A DNA stretch of 64,000 bases, taken from contig NZ_FNOZ01000014.1 in assembly GCF_900107175.1 (NCBI RefSeq), positions 1-64,000 of the forward strand, in the 5' to 3' direction. Positions 1 through 9,859 of the stretch are shown here, piece by piece; the stretch's first letter is position 1; each line of letters begins with the position of its first letter. The stretch comes from Modestobacter sp. DSM 44400 (GTDB lineage: Bacteria > Actinomycetota > Actinomycetes > Mycobacteriales > Geodermatophilaceae). Made by a program: the position numbers and the translations under genes. Under the pieces are notes generated by a model, which was not told where the DNA came from, searched no databases, and saw nothing but the letters and a program-made list of their open reading frames with translations.

Positions 1-510
1 CGTCAGCGCGAGGATCGCCTGCTCAGCCTCCACGCGTCCGTCGGCGCCGAAGTAGTCGCGCGACTGCACCTGGCTCAACGTCCGGGCCAGCTGCGCGGCG
101 CGGCGCCGCAGCTCGCCGCGGTCACCTGAGGAGTCCTCGTTATTCGGACCGTTCCTGGTCGCTGCCAGCCACGCCTGGCCCCCCTCGGCGGCAACGGCGC
201 GCGCCTCGCGGCTCACTGCGGCGTACGCGGCGGCGATTGCGCTGTTCATCGACTGCACCATGGTGTCCTCCTCATCCCCCGACAGGTAGGCCGCCGTCCA
301 CAGCGTCGCCTGACCATCGGCGGCCACAACCCGCTCGGCCACCCACTCCAGGCCCTCCCGGGTCCGCGGCTCGTCGGGCAGCAGCACCAGCCCGTCCACC
401 GGCTGCGCCACCCCCAGCCGGCGAAGCCGCCGCCACACCGCGATCCGGGGGGTCGAGGGCTCCCGCGGCATCCGATAGGCCAACATCACCCAGCCACGCT
501 TGTCCGTCAC
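1..510 (-). CDS. chrB: ChrB-type chromate resistance regulator, N-terminal part (runs off the left edge)
   Basis: The reverse strand reads 170 codons without a stop from a GTG at 510 to the window edge. The opening VTDKRGWVMLAYRMPREPST, followed by PRIAVWRRLRRLGVAQPVDG, is the typical start of the ChrB N-terminal domain. An alternative ATG lies at 486, but starting there would remove the conserved first strand. ChrB proteins are known as chromate-responsive regulators or accessory factors of chrA. The gene is divergent from the chrA gene at 670, which supports the assignment. The C-terminal half lies outside the window, so full length cannot be judged. Confidence 0.8.
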   Translation of the reverse strand, partial: MTDKRGWVMLAYRMPREPSTPRIAVWRRLRRLGVAQPVDGLVLLPDEPRTREGLEWVAERVVAADGQATLWTAAYLSGDEEDTMVQSMNSAIAAAYAAVSREARAVAAEGGQAWLAATRNGPNNEDSSGDRGELRRRAAQLARTLSQVQSRDYFGADGRVEAEQAILALT

Positions 511-580
511 AGACCCCGCCTTCCGCCCAGCCCTCCATGGCACCCGTCTGTTGGCCTCCCGACCGTACGCGGCCTAGTGT

Positions 581-590
581 AACCGCGGTT
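581..590. promoter_or_regulatory. Palindrome in the chrB-chrA divergent promoter region
   Basis: The perfect 10-bp palindrome AACCGCGGTT lies between the divergent chrB and chrA starts, directly after a TAGTGT hexamer (575-580) that could be a -10 element for chrA. Its position suits an operator for a chromate-responsive regulator. The binding role is inference only. Confidence 0.3.
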
Positions 591-669
591 GCGTAGCTGT
601 ACTGGTGCCGGTAGAGCAGGCACCGCGCCGCCACATAGACGAGCCGGCGGACGGGTCGGCATCAAGCTG

Positions 670-2063
670 ATGGATTGGAGCTCCACGGTGCGGCCTCGTT
701 ATCCCGGCTGGACAGCGTGGCGACGCGGCAGCGACACCCAGCAGGCGGCGAGCCCAGAGCAGGCGGCTGGCCCGGAGCCTGACCCCGTGGACCAGCCCTC
801 ACCGGGTGGTCTGCGTCGGTTGGTCAAGTCTTTCCTCATCCTGGGCGCGACCGGCTTCGGTGGGCCGATCGCCACCGTCGGCTACATGCAGCGCGACCTG
901 GTGGAGAACCGCGGCTGGATCGACCGGGAAAACTTCCTCAACGGTGTCGCGCTGGGACAGACGATGCCCGGGCCCCTGGCGGCACAGGTCACCATGTGGG
1001 TCGGGTTCCTGCAGCGCCGGGCTCTGGGGGCGCTGGCCACCGCGGTGGCCTTCATCGCCCCCTCCTTCCTGTTCGTGTTGGCCGTCGCGGCCTCTACGCC
1101 CACTTCTCCGGATTGCCGGTGGTCCAGGCGGTCTTCTACGGCGTCGCCCCCGGGGTGATGGCGATCATCGCCATCGCCGCCTACAAGCTCGCTAAGATCA
1201 CCAACCGCCGCGACTGGCGCCTGTGGGCGATCAGCGCCGTCCTCGCCGCCGTCACCGCCGTCACCGGCGCGGAGATCGCCGTGCTCTTCATCGCCGCGGG
1301 GCTGCTGATGATCCTCATCGACGCGCCGCCGGCCTTCCTCGCCGCCCTTCATCGGCGACACCGACGCCCTGCCGTCTCCGAGCCACCACAGCCGACACCC
1401 ACCACCTCGACCGCGGGTGGGCAACCGTCCCCAGCGAGCGCCGGGCCCAGCCGGTCGCGCACGGGCCCTCTCGGGAGAATGGCCGGCGGAATCGGTGCGC
1501 TGGCCGGCGCCGGCACGCTCCTGGCCGTGTTGGCCCTCACCGGCGCCGGAACGCTGGTCGCGTTGACCCTGTTCTTCCTCAAGACCGGCGCCTTCACCTT
1601 CGGTTCGGGCCTGGCGATCGTGCCCTTCCTCCGCGAAGGCGTCGTCACCACCCATCACTGGCTCGACCCCCGCCAGTTCCTCGATGCGGTCGCGATGGGC
1701 CTGATCACCCCCGGCCCGGTCGTGATTACCGCCACCTTCATCGGCTACCTCACCGCAGGACTGCCCGGAGCCCTGGTCGCGACCGCCGCCATCTTCATCC
1801 CCATCTACCTCGGCGTGGTCCTCCCCGGCCCCTGGTTCGTCCGGCACAAGGACAACCGTCAGGTCAAAGCCTTCGTCAAAGGCGCCACCGCAGCCGCGGC
1901 CGGCGCCCTGACCGGAGCCACCGTCGTCCTCACCCGGCAAGTCGTCATCGACTGGCGCACCCTTCTCATCGCCGTCATCACCCTCGGCGTCCTGCTCCGC
2001 TTCAAAGTCAAAGAGCCCTACGTCGTCCTCGTCTGCGCCATCGCCGGCATCCTCCTGCACTGA
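670..2063 (+). pseudogene. chrA: Chromate transporter ChrA, interrupted by a one-base frameshift
   Basis: ChrA family (CHR) transporters export chromate. They have two homologous halves, each with a GFGGP/GSG-type motif and a PGP motif. The first half reads in one frame from the ATG at 670, with ATGFGGPIATVGYMQRDLVE and GQTMPGPLAAQ, up to PSFLFVLAVAA. From about 1092 the protein continues in another frame: LYAHFSGLPVVQAVFYG, then the second half with GAFTFGSGLAIVPFLREG and GLITPGPVVITATFIGY, ending at 2063. One base is missing near 1090 (GCGGCCTCTAC). Both halves are otherwise intact, so this is a recent mutation or a sequence error. An upstream ATG at 589 is in frame, but its extension does not look like a membrane protein. 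Confidence 0.85.
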
Positions 2064-2358
2064 CCTCACCCGCCGCTGCCGGCCTGGGCCCTCGGCAGAA
2101 CGGCTGTCCACGAGAGAGGAATACGGCGCCTGTCCGGGCTCGCCCAACATCGCTGGCTCGGGTCTTAGCGGCGAAGGTAGCTGGGCGAACCGTCCACCAG
2201 AGACTCCGGGACGTGCCATCTGACCAGCGCCAATAACCCGACCCGCGTGACCTAGTCATGTCCGTAGAGGAGGAAAACAGGGGCGAAACGCGGGTACTGG
2301 CGGGCAGATCAAGGGCGCCTCGCGGAGGCGCCACTGCGGCCCTGACCTGGGATTTTCG

Positions 2359-2432
2359 TGGAGCGGGTGACCGGGATCGAACCGGCATGGCCAGCTTGGA
2401 AGGCTGGGGCTCTACCATTGAGCTACACCCGC
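2359..2432 (-). tRNA. tRNA-Gly (anticodon TCC)
   Basis: The reverse strand folds as a cloverleaf with acceptor stem GCGGGTG/CACCCGC, a D arm beginning TAGCTCAATGGTAGAGC, an anticodon loop with TCC (complement of 2398-2400), and a T arm with GGTTCGATCCC. The 3' CCA is encoded. No gene is recognisable in the 295 bases between chrA and this tRNA. Confidence 0.95.
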
Positions 2433-2586
2433 GGTGACCAGGGGCGATGCCCCGGTCGGCCGTGCTGTCGTGCGACGTGCGGGGGCCAGTGTCGCATCCC
2501 GCTCTGTCGTGGCTCTCATCCGTGCTCCTGACGGGTGACCCCGTGGGCGTGCATCATCAGGGGCCCGACGTCCTGAGGAGGCCCCC

Positions 2587-3159
2587 GTGACCGACCTGAT
2601 CCTCATCCTGGGAACGATGGTGCTCGCCGTCCTTCTCGCGGTGGTCACCGGGAGCTGGCTGGTCTGGCGCCGGATCCGGCGCAGCCACGCACTCGCGCTG
2701 GCCCGTGAGGCAGCCGGCTACGGGAGCATGGCGGTGACTGCGTGGCGCCTGCGCTCCAGCCCGGACCGCTCCACCGCCGCGCTCGCGCTGCGCATCTCCC
2801 GCGCGCACGCCCGCCTGCGGCAGGAGGTCACCGTGGCGGAGCGGGCCGGAGCGCACCTCGGCAACGTCCCCGCGCTGCTGCCCCGCCTGCAGGTCGCCGG
2901 GGTCCGGATCGGGGCGGGGCTGCGCCACGTGGCCGTCGTCCCGGCGGTGTCGGCGCCCCGGCTGCTCGACGAGGCACGGACCCACCTGTCGACGCTGGAG
3001 GACCTGAGCGATGCCGTCCGGACGGCGACGCTGACGTCCGCGGCCGACGGGACGCTCGCCCAGGACGCCGAGGACGCCGCCCTCGCGCTGCGCTGTCGGA
3101 CGGCCGCCTATGAGGAGTTGGTCGCCCTGGCCGACTCGCTGGTACGGCCGCGCGGATAG
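2587..3159 (+). CDS. Small membrane-anchored protein of unknown function
   Basis: 190 residues from a GTG at 2587 with a strong GAGGAGG ribosome binding site upstream. Residues 3-27 form a single hydrophobic helix (LILILGTMVLAVLLAVVTGSW) followed by the basic stretch WRRIRRSH, so an N-in/C-out or inner-face anchor is likely. The rest is alanine- and arginine-rich and predicted helical, with no motif I recognise. It is flanked by two tRNA genes. It is the only clear annotated gene in the window that ends in TAG, which matters because TAG appears to be recoded here (see tRNA-Sec); no SECIS-like hairpin is obvious after this stop. Function unknown. Confidence 0.65.
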   Translation: MTDLILILGTMVLAVLLAVVTGSWLVWRRIRRSHALALAREAAGYGSMAVTAWRLRSSPDRSTAALALRISRAHARLRQEVTVAERAGAHLGNVPALLPRLQVAGVRIGAGLRHVAVVPAVSAPRLLDEARTHLSTLEDLSDAVRTATLTSAADGTLAQDAEDAALALRCRTAAYEELVALADSLVRPRG

Positions 3160-3217
3160 CCGTGCGGACGCTCGCGCCGGTCGCCGGTCCGCGAGGTGCC
3201 TACACTCAGGCTGGCCA

Positions 3218-3291
3218 CGGGGTGTAGCGCAGCTTGGTAGCGCACCCGCTTTGGGAGCGGGGGGCCGTGGGTTCGAATCCCGCCACCCCGA
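3218..3291 (+). tRNA. tRNA-Pro (anticodon TGG)
   Basis: Cloverleaf with acceptor CGGGGTG/CACCCCG, D arm TAGCGCAGCTTGGTAGCGC, anticodon loop TTTGGGA giving TGG at 3252-3254, and T arm GGGTTCGAATCCC. CCA is not encoded. A TACACT hexamer at 3201-3206 is a plausible -10 element. Confidence 0.95.
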
Positions 3292-3386
3292 CAGTGCACG
3301 AGCGGCGCATCTAGACTCGGGGCAACCCGGCGCCGCCGGCGTCACCTCCCACCGTCTGTACATCCCTCGAAGAGGAGCGCTGCGCT

Positions 3387-4889
3387 GTGAAGAGCACCAT
3401 CGAGAACCTGGGCCCGACCCGGGTCCGGCTCGCTATCGAGGTGCCGTGGGGCGACCTGGACCACGCCTTCGGTGAGGTCTACAAGGAACTCGGCAAGCAG
3501 GTGCGCGTCCCCGGCTTCCGGCCCGGCAAGGTCCCCAACCGGATCCTCGACCAGCGGATCGGGCGCCCCGTCGTCCTCGAGCAGGTCGTTCAGCACGCCG
3601 TCCCGGAGGTCTACTCCGAGGCCATCCGCGAGAACCAGGTCCGGGTGCTGAGCCAGCCCGACGTCGAGGTCACCCGCGTCGACGACGGCGAGACCATCGC
3701 TTTCACCGCCGAGGTCGACGTCGCCCCGGTCCTCGAGCTGCCCTCCCTGGACGGCCTGGCCGTCACCGTCGACGACGTCGAGGTCACCGACGAGGAGATC
3801 GACGCACAGATCGACACCATGCGTGAGCGCTTCGCGATGCTCACCGGCGTCGACCGCCCGGCCGCCGACGGCGACTTCGTCTCCATCGACCTGGAGGCCA
3901 CGCTCGACGGCGAGGTGCTGGAGGACGGCACCACCACCGGCATGTCCCACGAGGTCGGCTCCGGCCAGCTGATGGACGGCCTGGACGAGGCCGTCCGCGG
4001 CCTGTCCTCCGACGAGGGCGCCACCTTCTCCACCGCGCTGCTGTCCGGCGAGCATGCCGGTGAGATGGCCGAGGTCAAGGTCACCGTGCGCACGGTCAAG
4101 GCCAAGGACCTCCCCGAGCTGGACGACGAGTTCGCCTCCACCGCCAGCGAGTTCGACACCTTGGCCGAGCTCCGGGACGACATCCGCACCCGGCTGGGCC
4201 GCGTGAAGACGCTGCAGCAGGGCGCGCAGGCTCGCGACAAGCTGGTCGAGCACCTGCTCGGCTCCACCGAGGTGCCGGTGCCCGAGAAGCTCGTGGAGAC
4301 CGAGGTCGCCTGGCGCACGCAGGCCATGGAGCGCGAGCTCCAGCAGGCCGGCATGGACTGGGACGCCTACTTCACCGCCGCCGAGGTGGAGAGCCGCGAG
4401 GCCTACGACGCGGAGCTGCGGGAGAACGTGGAGAACGCGATCCGCACCCAGTTCGTGCTCGACTCGGTCGCCGACGCCCGCGAGGTCACCGTCGACAACG
4501 ACGACCTCTCCGCGCAGATCGTGGCGCAGGCCCAGCGCAATCGGATGAGCCCGGAGCAGTACGCCCAACAGCTGCAGCAGGGGGGCAACATCGCCGACTT
4601 CGTCGCCGACGTCCGCCGTACCAAGGCGCTGGCCCAGCTGCTGGAGGAGACGACGATCACCGACGCCTCCGGCAACCCCGTCGACCTGGAGGAGCTGCGC
4701 ACGCAGGGCCCCCAGACGGTGCGCGCCGCCGCCGACCCGGCCGCCGAGGACGCAGACGCCGAGGACGCCGCCGCCGCCGACGTCGAGGTGATCGAGGCCG
4801 AGGTGACCGAGGCCGCCACGCCCGAGGACGACGGGACCGAGGACGACGGGACCGAGGACGACGGGACCGAGGACGACGCGAAGGCTTGA
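3387..4889 (+). CDS. tig: Trigger factor, ribosome-bound chaperone and prolyl isomerase
   Basis: 500 residues. Trigger factor docks at the ribosomal exit tunnel through L23 and folds nascent chains. The N-terminal ribosome-binding domain holds the signature GFRPGKVP (about residues 43-50). A FKBP-type PPIase domain follows (about 150-240, with DGDFVSIDLEATLDGE and VKVTVRTVKAKDLPELDDEF), then the helical C-terminal chaperone domain. GTG at 3387 is chosen because AGAGGAGC sits just upstream and the protein opens MKSTIENLGPTRVRL. The C terminus is a long acidic tail that includes a 15-bp tandem repeat (GTEDD units, 4824-4877). It lies upstream of clpP1P2-clpX, the usual proteostasis order. Confidence 0.97.
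   Translation: MKSTIENLGPTRVRLAIEVPWGDLDHAFGEVYKELGKQVRVPGFRPGKVPNRILDQRIGRPVVLEQVVQHAVPEVYSEAIRENQVRVLSQPDVEVTRVDDGETIAFTAEVDVAPVLELPSLDGLAVTVDDVEVTDEEIDAQIDTMRERFAMLTGVDRPAADGDFVSIDLEATLDGEVLEDGTTTGMSHEVGSGQLMDGLDEAVRGLSSDEGATFSTALLSGEHAGEMAEVKVTVRTVKAKDLPELDDEFASTASEFDTLAELRDDIRTRLGRVKTLQQGAQARDKLVEHLLGSTEVPVPEKLVETEVAWRTQAMERELQQAGMDWDAYFTAAEVESREAYDAELRENVENAIRTQFVLDSVADAREVTVDNDDLSAQIVAQAQRNRMSPEQYAQQLQQGGNIADFVADVRRTKALAQLLEETTITDASGNPVDLEELRTQGPQTVRAAADPAAEDADAEDAAAADVEVIEAEVTEAATPEDDGTEDDGTEDDGTEDDAKA
4824..4877 (+). repeat. 15-bp tandem repeat in the acidic tail of tig
   Basis: The unit GAGGACGACGGGACC is repeated three times perfectly plus nine bases of a fourth, encoding EDDGT repeats. 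It is in frame, so copy-number change only alters tail length. Confidence 0.9.
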
Positions 4890-4900
4890 CCCGCCCGGCC

Positions 4901-4945
4901 ACGACGCCGCCCGCACCCGCCCGGGTGCGGGCGGCGCCGTCGTTT
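4901..4945 (+). terminator. Intrinsic terminator after tig
   Basis: Nearly perfect inverted repeat with arms 4906-4919 and 4922-4935, extended by ACGAC/GTCGT outer arms with a 3-nt bulge and followed by TTT. It starts 11 bases after the tig stop codon. Confidence 0.8.
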
Positions 4946-4962
4946 CCGACGGCACCGCGCTG

Positions 4963-5021
4963 CGCCCTCGGCGAACACCGACCCGCACGGGGAGGAAGGG
5001 GTCGGGGGTGCGCGTTAGGGT
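4963..5021 (+). promoter_or_regulatory. Candidate clpP1P2 promoter with ClgR-like site
   Basis: CGCCCTCGGCG followed by AAC (4963-4976) resembles the actinobacterial ClgR operator that activates clpP genes, with one mismatch in the core and poor 5' flank. A TAGGGT hexamer at 5016-5021 could be the -10 element, giving a leader of roughly 145 nt before clpP1. The assignment rests on pattern and position only. Confidence 0.35.
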
Positions 5022-5171
5022 CGACGTGACACCAGGACGACCACCGACGCCACCATCGACGCAGCCGGGCGTGACCCGGCCGTCTCCGGTGTCGCCGACC
5101 GTCCCCGGACGACCGACCTACCCGTTCCACGAGACCGACTGCCCGGCAGTCCTACGGAGGTCACCGCACCC

Positions 5172-5822
5172 GTGAGCACCACAGACCTGATCACGTCGAG
5201 CGCACCGCTGCTGCGCGGCGGCGGGTCGATGATGAACCTCAACGACTCCGTCTACGAGCGCCTCCTGCGCGAGCGGATCATCTTCCTCGGCAGCGCCGTC
5301 GACGACGTCATCGCCAACCAGCTGGCCGCGCAGATGCTGCTGCTGTCCGCCGAGGACCCCAAGCGCGACATCCACCTCTACATCAACTCGCCCGGTGGCT
5401 CGGTCACCGCGGGCATGGCCATCTACGACACGATGCAGTTCATCGACTGCGACGTCGCCACCTACGCGATGGGCCTGGCCGCCTCGATGGGCCAGTTCCT
5501 CCTGACCGCCGGCACCAAGGGCAAGCGCTACAGCCTGCCGCACGCGCGGATCCTGATGCACCAGCCTTCGGCCGGCGTCGGTGGCACCGCCTCGGACATC
5601 GCGATCCAGGCAGAGCTGTTCCGCAGTACCAAGCAGCAGCTCAGCGAGCTGCAGGCGCTGCACACCGGTCAGACAGCCGAGCGGATCACCGAGGACTCCG
5701 ACCGCGACCGGTGGTTCACCGCGCAGGAGGCCCTCGAGTACGGCTTCGTCGACCACGTGGTGACCCGGGCCGAGACCATGACCGCGACCGACAACCCGGT
5801 CACCGACGGACCGGAGAAGTGA
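5172..5822 (+). CDS. clpP1: ATP-dependent Clp protease proteolytic subunit 1
   Basis: 216 residues, serine peptidase of family S14. The triad is visible as Ser105 in GLAASMGQF, His130 in ILMHQPSAG and Asp179 in SDRDRWF. The GTG at 5172 follows ACGGAGGTCACC. Actinobacteria assemble a mixed ClpP1P2 tetradecamer capped by ClpX or ClpC that degrades tagged and regulatory proteins. clpP2 starts 2 nt after the stop, so the pair is translationally coupled. The first 20 residues look like the processed propeptide of the family. Confidence 0.97.
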   Translation: MSTTDLITSSAPLLRGGGSMMNLNDSVYERLLRERIIFLGSAVDDVIANQLAAQMLLLSAEDPKRDIHLYINSPGGSVTAGMAIYDTMQFIDCDVATYAMGLAASMGQFLLTAGTKGKRYSLPHARILMHQPSAGVGGTASDIAIQAELFRSTKQQLSELQALHTGQTAERITEDSDRDRWFTAQEALEYGFVDHVVTRAETMTATDNPVTDGPEK

Positions 5823-5824
5823 CC

Positions 5825-6457
5825 ATGAGCAGCTTCGAAATGCCTTCGAGCCGGTACATCCTGCCCTCCTTCGTGGAGCGCACGAGCTACGGCATGAAGG
5901 AGTCCAACCCCTACAACAAGCTCTTCGAGGAACGGATCATCTTCCTCGGGGTGCAGGTCGACGATGCGTCGGCCAACGATGTGATGGCCCAGCTCATCAC
6001 GCTGGAGTCCAACGACCCCGACCGCGACATCACCATGTACATCAACTCACCCGGTGGCTCGTTCACCGCGCTGACGGCGATCTACGACACGATGATGTTC
6101 GTCCGGCCCGACATCCAGACCGTCTGCATGGGCCAGGCCGCTTCAGCGGCCGCCGTCCTGCTCGCGGCCGGGACACCCGGCAAGCGGCTGGCGCTGCCCT
6201 ACTCCCGGGTGCTGATCCACCAGCCCTCCGGCGAGGCCGGCGGCCAGGTCACCGACCTGGAGATCCACGCCCGCGAGATCGAGCGCGTGCGCGTTCAGAT
6301 GGAGTCGATCCTGGCCCGGCACACCGGCCAGACCCAGGAACAGATCCGCAAGGACATCGACCGCGACAAGATCCTCACGGCCCAGGAGGCCAAGGACTAC
6401 GGGATCGTCGACCAGGTGATCCCCAGCCGCAAGCTCAACGCCCTTCCCCCGGTCTGA
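5825..6457 (+). CDS. clpP2: ATP-dependent Clp protease proteolytic subunit 2
   Basis: 210 residues, second ClpP paralogue. The triad is Ser107 (GQAASAAAV), His132 ([11 protein letters not shown]) and Asp181 (DIDRDKIL). The ATG at 5825 is preferred over an upstream in-frame start inside clpP1 because it gives the usual [16 protein letters not shown] start. It forms one operon with clpP1. The 291 bases that follow, before clpX, hold no gene that I can support. Confidence 0.97.
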   Translation: MSSFEMPSSRYILPSFVERTSYGMKESNPYNKLFEERIIFLGVQVDDASANDVMAQLITLESNDPDRDITMYINSPGGSFTALTAIYDTMMFVRPDIQTVCMGQAASAAAVLLAAGTPGKRLALPYSRVLIHQPSGEAGGQVTDLEIHAREIERVRVQMESILARHTGQTQEQIRKDIDRDKILTAQEAKDYGIVDQVIPSRKLNALPPV

Positions 6458-6748
6458 GCCGGATCGGTGCGGGTCGAGGGCGCGCGTGTCGCGTCTTCGG
6501 CCCGTACCGTGCGGGGAACTCCCAGCTCCCTGGGACACCTGGGGAACAGGGGGTCGCCGAGTCGCTGGACCGGGTGCGTCACTGCCTGGGAACGTCGGTG
6601 GAGGCCGGTACGGTCGGTGAACGCCCGATTCCCCGGTCAACACCGGCAGGGACGACGGACGCCCCGACACGGGGTGTCATGACGGGCACGAGAACGCAAT
6701 CGAGGGACCGCGAGCGCGGTGTCCCATCCCGAGGTGGAGGTACGCCAG

Positions 6749-8023
<1,275 letters not shown>

Positions 8024-8037
8024 CCCTCAGCAGCTTC

Positions 8038-8084
8038 GAACGTCACTGGCCCAGAACCCATGAGGTTCTGGGCCACTGACGTTC
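8038..8084. repeat. Long palindromic repeat, copy 1, probable bidirectional terminator
   Basis: Arms 8038-8058 and 8064-8084 (21 nt each, one mismatched pair) around a CATGA loop, with core TGGCCCAGAACC. It sits between the convergent ends of clpX and the DUF559 gene and overlaps the latter's stop codon. A diverged copy lies at 9800-9848 and a half copy at 9064-9082, so it belongs to a dispersed repeat family rather than being a one-off terminator. Confidence 0.8.
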
Positions 8085-9000
8085 AACGACCCAGTCGGCG
8101 GCGCACCACGGCCTCGATCTCGGCTCGGCAGCCGGCCGGGTCCTGGGTCAGCCGCTGGTAGCTGAACCGGAGTACGACCCACCCCAGCACGGCCAGCGCG
8201 CTGTCCCGGCGCATGTCCCGCTCCCTGGCCTGGCGGCCGTCGTGGAACTGGGCGCCGTCCAGTTCGACCGCGACGCGGACCTCCCGGTAGGCGGCGTCCA
8301 GGAACACGGACCGTCCATCGGCCAGCACGACCCGGTGTTGCTGGACCGGTGCCGGGACCTCGGGGATGCGCAGGACGTGCGTCACACCCCAGACCTCCAG
8401 CTCGCTCTGGCAGCCGCCCTCGACCAGGTCGAGGAGCCCGGACAGGGCGACACGGCCGCCGTGCAGTGGCTGACGCCCGGACTCGGCGCGGAGCCAACCG
8501 GTCCGGACGGCGCGCTGCCGGACCGCCTCGATGACGAGTCGGCGGACGACCGGCTGCTCCGTGGCTGAGCGTGGGTTCCGCCTTCCCGAGTGAGCCCAGC
8601 TCCAGGCGTCGACGATGCTCCGGGCCACCGGTAGTCGCGGAGGGCTCGTCGGTTCGATTCGCCCGATCGGTGCCGTCGTCCGGTGCGCGACCACGTCGGC
8701 GCAGCCGCGAGGGAAGCGGTCGGCCGGCACGGTCACGTGGACGGGACCGCCGCTCGGTACCAGCAGTCCGGCCGCCGTCAGGGCCGAGAGGTGGCTGAGC
8801 GGTCCTCGCGTCCACAGAGAGGCGGCGCGGGCCCGAACAAGCCAATCTTCGGCGCGGTCGGCAAGGACGAGAACCCCCGGATGCAGGAGCACGACGTCGC
8901 CGCGACTCATCCAGCGGCTCACACTGCTGGCACTGGTCGCCAGGGTGATGTCTTCCCGGCGGGCGACGCCGTCCGGCAGCAGGAACGCCAGCTGGTGCAT
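8083..9000 (-). CDS. DUF559/AbiEi-like domain protein
   Basis: 305 residues. The N-terminal part (LPDGVARREDITLATSAS, then a winged-helix-like segment with VLLHPGVLVLAD) resembles the AbiEi-type antitoxin head found in many actinobacterial proteins. The C-terminal 110 residues have the DUF559/VSR-like endonuclease fold pattern: CQSELEVWGV, FLDAAYREVRVAVELDG, a conserved HDGR and ERDMRRDSALAVLGWVVLRF. Such proteins are common in Geodermatophilaceae; their function is not established. The ATG at 9000 is chosen because the domain starts there. An upstream ATG at 9081 is possible, but that stretch overlaps a repeat half-copy. It stands alone and converges with clpX. Confidence 0.7.
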   Translation of the reverse strand: MHQLAFLLPDGVARREDITLATSASSVSRWMSRGDVVLLHPGVLVLADRAEDWLVRARAASLWTRGPLSHLSALTAAGLLVPSGGPVHVTVPADRFPRGCADVVAHRTTAPIGRIEPTSPPRLPVARSIVDAWSWAHSGRRNPRSATEQPVVRRLVIEAVRQRAVRTGWLRAESGRQPLHGGRVALSGLLDLVEGGCQSELEVWGVTHVLRIPEVPAPVQQHRVVLADGRSVFLDAAYREVRVAVELDGAQFHDGRQARERDMRRDSALAVLGWVVLRFSYQRLTQDPAGCRAEIEAVVRRRLGR

Positions 9001-9063
9001 GCACGCGAGGCTGCCGCATGGAGGGCGCCGACTGGCCGGGGCCTGTGGACGGCGGCTCACGGT

Positions 9064-9082
9064 TGAACCTGGGTGGCCCATA
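9064..9082. repeat. Half copy of the palindromic repeat
   Basis: TGAACCTGGGTGGCCCA matches one arm of the repeats at 8038-8084 and 9800-9848 with few changes. The second arm is degenerate (GTCAGGTTC further on). It lies between the DUF559 gene and the end of the kinase gene. Confidence 0.55.
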
Positions 9083-9102
9083 GGCAGGCCGTTGAGGGGG
9101 GG

Positions 9103-9849
9103 TCAGGTTCGGCGACGGCCCGATCCGGGAGCGATGCGCGGAGCGTTCACGTCCCTGTTGTCGATCACGACGTCGGCCCGCGCCCAGGGACGGCAGGCGG
9201 CGAAGGAGAGCTGCTGGCCACCGACGTAACGGTTGAGGCTCGGGTGTGCGGGATCGGGATGTGTGCCGTCGCGGGTGGCCATCCGAGGCACGCTGACGGC
9301 AAAGGGCACCTGGAGGAAGACCGAGAGGTCCCAGCGTCCGGCCAGCTCATCGCGGTGCAGGAAGAGCCCGTCCAGGACGAGGACCGTACCGGGTGGCACC
9401 TCGAGCAGTGGCCTGTCGAGCGTTCGATCGGTCGCCAGTTCGTGCACCGCGGTGCGGCAGGAACGGAAGCCGCCGCGTCGGAGCGGCGCCAGGAGGTCCC
9501 GCTCGAGTGAGTCCTGGTCGTAGCTGTCCAGCCAGAACCCGACAGGGGAGCCGGGCCCACCGCGGTGGCGCACGGCTCGCGGATGGTGGAAGTCGTCGAC
9601 TGACGCGCGGAGGACCGTGCGCCCAGCGCCGACGAGGACATCGGCAAGTTCGTCGCTGAAGACGGACTTGCCTGCGCCGTCCACGCCGTCCACGCCGTCC
9701 ACGCCGTCGATCGCGACCAGCGGGCAGTCCTCGCCCCGGGCAGGGACGCGCGCTGCGACCTCGGCCAGCAACTGCCTGCGGGCCCCCGCGACCTCGCGTT
9801 GAACACCGGCGGCCCACAAGCGGGCGGGTTCTGGGCCGCCGAGGTTCAC
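9103..9849 (-). CDS. Uridine kinase-like P-loop NTPase
   Basis: 248 residues from the GTG at 9849. The P-loop GVDGAGKS is followed by DELADVL, a substrate region SVDDFHHPRAVRHRGG with the FHHPR motif typical of the uridine kinase/phosphoribulokinase group, GFWLDSYDQDSLERDLL, and a Walker-B-like VLVLDGLFLHRDEL. The substrate is probably a nucleoside or small metabolite. Just before the P-loop the tripeptide VDG is repeated three times through a 9-bp tandem duplication. The start codon and first codons lie in a palindromic repeat copy (9800-9848). It begins 11 nt after the valS stop, so it is probably cotranscribed with valS. Confidence 0.75.
   Translation of the reverse strand: MNLGGPEPARLWAAGVQREVAGARRQLLAEVAARVPARGEDCPLVAIDGVDGVDGVDGAGKSVFSDELADVLVGAGRTVLRASVDDFHHPRAVRHRGGPGSPVGFWLDSYDQDSLERDLLAPLRRGGFRSCRTAVHELATDRTLDRPLLEVPPGTVLVLDGLFLHRDELAGRWDLSVFLQVPFAVSVPRMATRDGTHPDPAHPSLNRYVGGQQLSFAACRPWARADVVIDNRDVNAPRIAPGSGRRRT
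9800..9848. repeat. Palindromic repeat, copy 2, overlapping the kinase start
   Basis: Arms 9800-9819 and 9829-9848, 20 nt each with three mismatches. The arm TGAACCTCGGCGGCCCAGAA is the same family as copy 1. It encodes the first 16 residues of the kinase (VNLGGPEPARLWAAGV) and lies directly after valS. Copy 1, read in the corresponding frame, gives a similar peptide (SGPEPHGFWASDV). Confidence 0.7.
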
Positions 9850-9859
9850 GGGTGGGCGG

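Noticed and set aside
3157-3159. The TAG ending the 190-residue membrane protein as another Sec codon
   Set aside because: The frame after it leads at once into non-coding sequence and the tRNA-Pro gene, and no hairpin follows at SECIS distance.
3342-4988. Long reverse-strand open frames opposite tig, obg, rne and lepA
   Set aside because: They are antisense shadows of GC-rich genes with valine/glycine/leucine-rich sequence and no domains.
6458-6748. A gene in the clpP2-clpX gap
   Set aside because: Open frames there are short, have no ribosome site and no recognisable protein; short inverted stretches (CCCAGCTCCCTGGG-like) are too weak to call a terminator.
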